From the NCBI RefSeq assembly GCF_009933335.1, contig NZ_MAEL01000054.1, positions 271,149 to 335,148 on the forward strand: a stretch of DNA of 64,000 nt, in the 5' to 3' direction. The stretch's first letter is position 1, and the number at the start of each line of letters is the position of its first letter. The notes below the pieces were generated by a model, which was given only the letters and a program-made list of their open reading frames with translations, had not been told where the DNA came from and made no database searches. The stretch comes from Candidatus Enterococcus willemsii. GTDB taxonomy: Bacteria; Bacillota; Bacilli; Lactobacillales; Enterococcaceae. Below are positions 60,004 through 64,000 of this stretch, piece after piece. A program made the translations under genes and the position numbers.

Positions 60004-60216
60004 ATGGCACTAAAAGGTGGTCGTATTTTTCAAGAAATGGTAGAAGTTCCTGATGAGAAAGAAAAAGGATGTGGATGCATTGCTTGGATAATTTTTGCAG
60101 TAATTATCATTACAATTGCGATACATGTATTAGATTTTATTTTTCAACATCTGTTTATTTCTTTTTTGTTTATTGTGGGAATAATATTTGTGATTAGTTT
60201 ATTTAATAAAAAGTAA
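60004..60216 (+). CDS. Small two-helix membrane protein
   Basis: A 70-residue protein: polar N-terminus with the acidic/basic stretch VEVPDEKEKGCGC, then two membrane helices (IAWIIFAVIIITIAIHVL; LFISFLFIVGIIFVISLF). First of three closely spaced genes. Function unknown. Confidence 0.6.
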   Translation: MALKGGRIFQEMVEVPDEKEKGCGCIAWIIFAVIIITIAIHVLDFIFQHLFISFLFIVGIIFVISLFNKK

Positions 60217-60233
60217 CAGAAGAGGTGAATAAA

Positions 60234-61154
60234 ATGAAAAAATGGATGAAAATGGGAACAGCGTTAATTGGAATTGCTCTGATAAGCGGTGGAACAGGAG
60301 CCTATTTATATTCACAAATAAATGAACCTGTAACAGCAAAAGCAGTTAATAGTAATTCTTCGACAATTAAAGAAGAAGCTATTGAAAATGAAAGTAGTTC
60401 TAACAGTAATATATCTACAGATTCAACTGAAGAAGTTGAAGAATTAAGTGTGATAGATGAATTTAAACAGTTGAAAAACGATGAAAGTCACTCTGAAGTA
60501 TCATCAGAAGATAAAATAAAAACTGAGGATGATAGGTTCAATACGACTATTGTTGTAAATCAACAAGATATTTATGAAGCATTTGAGATGGATGGCTTAA
60601 ATGTAGGAACTGTATTTTATAATGGAAATCCTAGTGCTTCAAACCCATTTTTTTATCTAGGTAATTCTAAAGCCGAAGTAGTCGGAGGAACGGAAATTGG
60701 TTCAAATCTACAAATAGACAGTAGTCAATATGATAAATTTGTGACTCTGCTTTTAAATCAGGGTTCTGGTGAAACAAACTATTATTTGGTGACTAAAAAA
60801 GCTGATGAAATAATGATAAGCTTGCACACTGTGAAAGACTTGGTAACAGAAAAAAATCGTGTAGAAAAAGCATTACTGGTAGTAAAACCTATCCATTCAA
60901 AACAAGCAACAGACACAAGAGATATAAGTAAAATGTTAAGTAATTTAGTAAATGAAGAAGCTCCATCACTTGCGGTTTTGAACAATCAAGTGAGTATAAA
61001 TGGAAAAAAGACTTCTTATTTAGATAACGTATATGTCTCGCTAACGGATAATAATGAACCTATTTATTTATATAAGCAAGTGTTTGATGGAGCTTTAGAT
61101 AAATTTGAACAATATTTCTTCACTATCGCAATGTTTAATTACTTTTTCATGTAA
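60234..61154 (+). CDS. Exported or membrane-anchored protein, function unknown
   Basis: A 306-residue protein with a basic start and hydrophobic segment (MKMGTALIGIALISGGTGAY), a Ser/Asn/Glu-rich linker to about 100, then a mixed domain (DIYEAFEMDGLNVGTVFYNG). No lipobox. ATG 60234 lies 8 nt after AGAGG; the open frame extends to 60225. Probably secreted or anchored by an uncleaved signal. Confidence 0.62.
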   Translation: MKKWMKMGTALIGIALISGGTGAYLYSQINEPVTAKAVNSNSSTIKEEAIENESSSNSNISTDSTEEVEELSVIDEFKQLKNDESHSEVSSEDKIKTEDDRFNTTIVVNQQDIYEAFEMDGLNVGTVFYNGNPSASNPFFYLGNSKAEVVGGTEIGSNLQIDSSQYDKFVTLLLNQGSGETNYYLVTKKADEIMISLHTVKDLVTEKNRVEKALLVVKPIHSKQATDTRDISKMLSNLVNEEAPSLAVLNNQVSINGKKTSYLDNVYVSLTDNNEPIYLYKQVFDGALDKFEQYFFTIAMFNYFFM

Positions 61155-61163
61155 GGGGAATAG

Positions 61164-61406
61164 ATGAATACTAATCAATTAGCCCAAAAGAAATATGTTC
61201 AAAATAAAGTGAAGAAAGCATTTGTTCAAGCGAATGTAACTATTCCTAAAGTAGTAATCAATGGATTAGCTACTGCTTTATATAAGGAATTTATCAATTT
61301 ATCTATTGAAGAACAAAAGAGAGTATTATTCAGTGAAGAATTAGTAGCTTGCCTTTGGGATAAACATGTGATAACAAAAGAAAAAGAATTATTAAAAGAG
61401 ATATGA
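61164..61406 (+). CDS. Small helical protein, function unknown
   Basis: An 80-residue basic protein (QKKYVQNKVKKAFVQANVTI; FINLSIEEQKRVLFSEELVA). Ten bp after the preceding gene, so co-transcribed. Not recognised. Confidence 0.55.
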   Translation: MNTNQLAQKKYVQNKVKKAFVQANVTIPKVVINGLATALYKEFINLSIEEQKRVLFSEELVACLWDKHVITKEKELLKEI

Positions 61407-61884
61407 GTAAAGTCATGTCTCTTTTTTTTACAAAAATCTATCTCAAAAATATTGTCAAAAATCACTTAAAAAATGACCCTTTAAAAAGCCAGTAAAATCA
61501 AGGGTTTTCTCTTTGTTGACAAAATTAATAGATTATTGTTATATCAACGTTTTAAAGCACTATTTTTGAAAAAACACCTCTCAAACGACACGAAAAAATT
61601 TTTGTGGGTAATTCTACGCTTAAATGAATCTGAGAGGTGTTTTTTTAGTATGTAGATATATATATAATTAGAATAAACCTTGATATATCAAGGTTGTTAA
61701 GTTCTTTTATCTATTTAAAAAAGTCGTAGAAAAATGGGTTGTTATAAAGGACGATTTCTGATAAAAATACACTAATTATTTTTTGTTGTCCGAAAATGAT
61801 ATCCATTCTTGACTTCAGTTGACAATTGATGATATAGTCCGGACCTAAATTGATTAATAAAATAATTTCTGGAGGATAAATCGA
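61407..61884. other. Gene-free region with structured transcript and promoter of the HTH gene
   Basis: Contains the candidate RNA at 61551-61648 and, further right, TTGACT at about 61815, 18-bp spacer and TATAGT before the HTH gene. The sequence after the -10 holds the palindrome GTCCGGAC. No ORF. Confidence 0.5.
61551..61648 (+). ncRNA. Candidate small structured RNA
   Basis: TTGACA about 35 bp upstream with a TTATAT -10. The transcript would start near 61551. Outer stem AAAAAACACCTCTCA (61569-61583) / TGAGAGGTGTTTTTT (61631-61645), an inner CACGAAAAA/TTTTTGTG hairpin, and a terminal T-run. Confidence 0.45.
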
Positions 61885-62154
61885 ATGAATTCAAAAAAAT
61901 TAACAGCAGAGGAATTGACTGAGAAGCAAGAAAAGGTAAAGGCTTGGTTACATGTTTTAGATAAAATATATGGAGTGAAAATGACTATTTTCTCTAAGGC
62001 GATTGGTGTTCACAATCAAAACTTGCATAATTTTAGAAAAGGAAAAAGGGGATTAACAGAAGAAAAAACGGTGCTTTTAGAGAAAGTAATTGTTAGAAAA
62101 TATGGAAGGTTATTGATGTTGGAGGATAGTGACTATGAAATTCTATCTAAGTAA
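61885..62154 (+). CDS. Small HTH-type DNA-binding protein
   Basis: An 89-residue protein; MTIFSKAIGVHNQNLHNFRK has the spacing of a helix-turn-helix (compare XRE-type repressors). It overlaps the next gene by 20 bp. Probably regulates or assists the replication gene behind it. Preceded by GGAGGA. Confidence 0.6.
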   Translation: MNSKKLTAEELTEKQEKVKAWLHVLDKIYGVKMTIFSKAIGVHNQNLHNFRKGKRGLTEEKTVLLEKVIVRKYGRLLMLEDSDYEILSK

Positions 62155-63991
62155 CATTTCAAATAAAGAAAAACCAGACCAATATATGGTGAAAAAGATT
62201 TCTAATACGATTTTGAATAATCTAAGAGAAATGAGCATGCAAGAATTTGCAGAAGAATTAGCAGTAAATGGAAAAACAGTGGTTTTAGCTGAATTATCAG
62301 ATAATAAGTTATCAAAAATGACGAAAATTATTGGTCAAGAACTAGTGATGTTGGATTTTGATAACAAGGATGAGAATAATTTATATACGATTGAAGATTT
62401 AGAAGCTGATACGTTTATGCAGGAGAATGCTAGTTTTATATACAAAACATTCAGTGATTTGTTCTCTGAAGTTGATAAATTTAGAGTGGTATTCCATCTA
62501 GATAAATTAGTGACTGAGAACCAAGAGATAGAACAGATTTATCAGGCTTTATTTAAAAAATATCCCCAAGCAGATTCATCTGTTGGACAAACAAGTAGAT
62601 TATTTTTCGGAAGTAATAGCGGTTATGAAGTGATTGATTGGGATAACACGTTAGATACTATTGGAATACTAGAAATTAATAATACAGAATCTACTGAGAT
62701 TGCAAAAATTATCAGCGGTGAAATAATTGATGATTCTATGCCAAATTATGAGTTGCTGAAATTAGGAAGATTGGATATTGTTAAAAATAAACTAGGAGAT
62801 AATTATAAACAAGAATTTCCTGATGATTATAACGCAATGAACTATTTTAAATCATTAGACATGAGAGAGTTTCTTGAATTATCTGAAGAAAATCCATTTT
62901 TTGATATTTTACATGAAGAAGACAATCCTAGTGCAAGTGTTTTTTATGCTGAAGAACATGGGATTTATCTATATAAATGTTTTTCTGCCAGCAATAAGTA
63001 TTGTGGGAATATTATCTCTTTACTGGAGCGTTATTTAAAAATATCTTCAATCGAAGTAGTTAATTTATTAGTAGAACTTACTGGCTCGACTGTAACAAAT
63101 ACTTCACAACTAGGTCAAAGTAAATTTAATGCTCAAAAATTTAAGCGAGAACTACAATCAGGAGAATTAAAACAAACGTATCCTGAACTCTATCAATATT
63201 TTAGTAAATATCAAGTTGAAATTCCTATTGTTTTAGACTTTATGTATGATTATGTTTATATGGATGATAATGGTGAACTAAGATATTTAAATTATTACAG
63301 CATTAAAAATCTGGCAAAGCAATTAGCTAGAGTAACGAACCAAAAGAAAGTAAGCTTGGATAGGACAAGAAAAATTCTTTATCATATGATTGTTACTGAG
63401 ATTGTTAAAAAGAAACCAGAAGCAGAAATTCCTAAGGATATATTTAATGGTTTGATACTGGAACAAAAGAAAGATTGCACTAAGCTAAGAACGAGCAATA
63501 TCTATGAACCAACAAATTTGACAGATGAAAACACAGCAATTAGTGAAGGAATCGCTAAGGTTTTAAGAGAAAATAAAGTAACAGTCGGTAGTTTAAGTTA
63601 TGAATTGGTATATAGACTTTTTGGAGAAGAAAAGGCTTATCAGGATTTTCCACAATCTTATAAACCACTTGTTGAACAGAAAAAAATAAAGATGAGTAAA
63701 ACAGACAATAACCTAAGCCAAGCAAGTGAGAAGTTAGAAAAATCAGCCGTTAGTATAATTATGAGAGAGATTAAAGAAAAGGGTTATGTATACGAAAAGG
63801 ATGTTATTTCTAAGGTAGCTAAAGCAAGGAGATTAAAAGTTCGTGATACTACAGAAAGGTTCAAGAAACTAAGAGCGGATATATATAATAAATATGGATT
63901 AAACACGTGTAGACTAAATAAAGAATTGTATAATCAGTTAGGGATTAAGGAGAAGTATTCATCTAAGAATGTTATATATAAATTAAATTAG
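62135..63991 (+). CDS. Primase-like replication protein
   Basis: A 618-residue protein. Residues 60-190 look like an archaeo-eukaryotic primase core: ELVMLDFDNKDENNLY (DxD), FRVVFHLDK, SSVGQTSRLFFGSNSGYEVI. Residues 250-310 recall the DnaG zinc-binding domain (NPFFDILHEEDNPSASVFYA, then YLYKCFSASNKYCGNIISLL), but the first Cys position is replaced. The C-terminal part is helical and possibly winged-helix. ATG 62135 lies 9 nt after GGAGG. It is the likely replication gene of the second accessory element. Complete within the window. Confidence 0.65.
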   Translation: MKFYLSNISNKEKPDQYMVKKISNTILNNLREMSMQEFAEELAVNGKTVVLAELSDNKLSKMTKIIGQELVMLDFDNKDENNLYTIEDLEADTFMQENASFIYKTFSDLFSEVDKFRVVFHLDKLVTENQEIEQIYQALFKKYPQADSSVGQTSRLFFGSNSGYEVIDWDNTLDTIGILEINNTESTEIAKIISGEIIDDSMPNYELLKLGRLDIVKNKLGDNYKQEFPDDYNAMNYFKSLDMREFLELSEENPFFDILHEEDNPSASVFYAEEHGIYLYKCFSASNKYCGNIISLLERYLKISSIEVVNLLVELTGSTVTNTSQLGQSKFNAQKFKRELQSGELKQTYPELYQYFSKYQVEIPIVLDFMYDYVYMDDNGELRYLNYYSIKNLAKQLARVTNQKKVSLDRTRKILYHMIVTEIVKKKPEAEIPKDIFNGLILEQKKDCTKLRTSNIYEPTNLTDENTAISEGIAKVLRENKVTVGSLSYELVYRLFGEEKAYQDFPQSYKPLVEQKKIKMSKTDNNLSQASEKLEKSAVSIIMREIKEKGYVYEKDVISKVAKARRLKVRDTTERFKKLRADIYNKYGLNTCRLNKELYNQLGIKEKYSSKNVIYKLN

Positions 63992-64000
63992 TATACTAGA

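Noticed and set aside
1..64000. CRISPR arrays
   Set aside because: No regularly spaced repeat-spacer pattern. The only regular short repeats are the TATCCAT iterons, which are too short and too close.
1..64000. Insertion sequences
   Set aside because: No transposase gene or terminal inverted repeats with target duplication were found; the recombinases present are integrase/resolvase types.

Overview
The window looks like a low-GC Firmicute of the order Lactobacillales, most likely Enterococcus or a close relative. The main evidence is the chromosomal block dnaX-ybaB-recR-tmk-darA-holB-ricT-yabA-rsmI-dinB, the Mga-type regulators beside an LPXTG adhesin, the class III ribonucleotide reductase, and the CodY, NrdR, cre and T-box signals. 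The species cannot be fixed from the sequence alone.

Positions 1-37,850 are ordinary chromosome. From the left: a beta-glucoside operon (PTS EIIC cut by the window edge, GH1 phospho-beta-glucosidase, DeoR-type regulator) with a cre site; ilvE with a CodY-like box; an SPFH / zinc-ribbon / TPM membrane-stress trio; the replication and repair block dnaX to rsmI; SOS-controlled dinB; a 1,736-residue cell-wall adhesin flanked by two paralogous Mga-like regulators; nrdDG behind paired NrdR boxes; an FtsX-type ABC exporter; an M42 aminopeptidase; an MBL-fold protein plus lipoate ligase; a YrdC-like protein; a T-box-controlled operon of a helix-hairpin-helix protein and an archaeal/eukaryote-type prolyl-tRNA synthetase; a SnoaL-like protein; and trmR.

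Positions 37,863-49,472 are an 11.55-kb integrated element inside a tRNA-Arg(TCT) gene. It is bounded by 58-bp direct repeats. The left copy is a truncated tRNA that keeps the native promoter; the right copy completes a full tRNA. The element encodes a tyrosine integrase, a lipoprotein, an AEP-type primase bracketed by perfect 45-bp inverted repeats, small coiled-coil and HTH proteins (one TerS-like), a possible ADP-ribosyltransferase-fold protein, and a Cro-type repressor facing a sigma-like regulator across two palindromic operators. It also has three long gene-free, hairpin-rich stretches that are candidates for large structured RNAs. It resembles a phage satellite or small integrative element more than a complete prophage or ICE.

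Positions 49,493-64,000 are a second accessory region that runs off the window. It holds a zinc-module protein behind a LexA box, a MazF-like protein, a short tyrosine recombinase, a MarR-controlled oxidoreductase/nitroreductase/monooxygenase operon, a winged-helix protein preceded by TATCCAT iterons, membrane-anchored proteins, a serine recombinase and a primase-like protein. A 28-bp inverted piece of the same tRNA-Arg lies near its left end. From the left repeat to the window end I found GATC only twice by eye, against eight times in the first 3 kb of chromosome. Both accessory regions therefore seem to have evolved under strong selection against that tetranucleotide.
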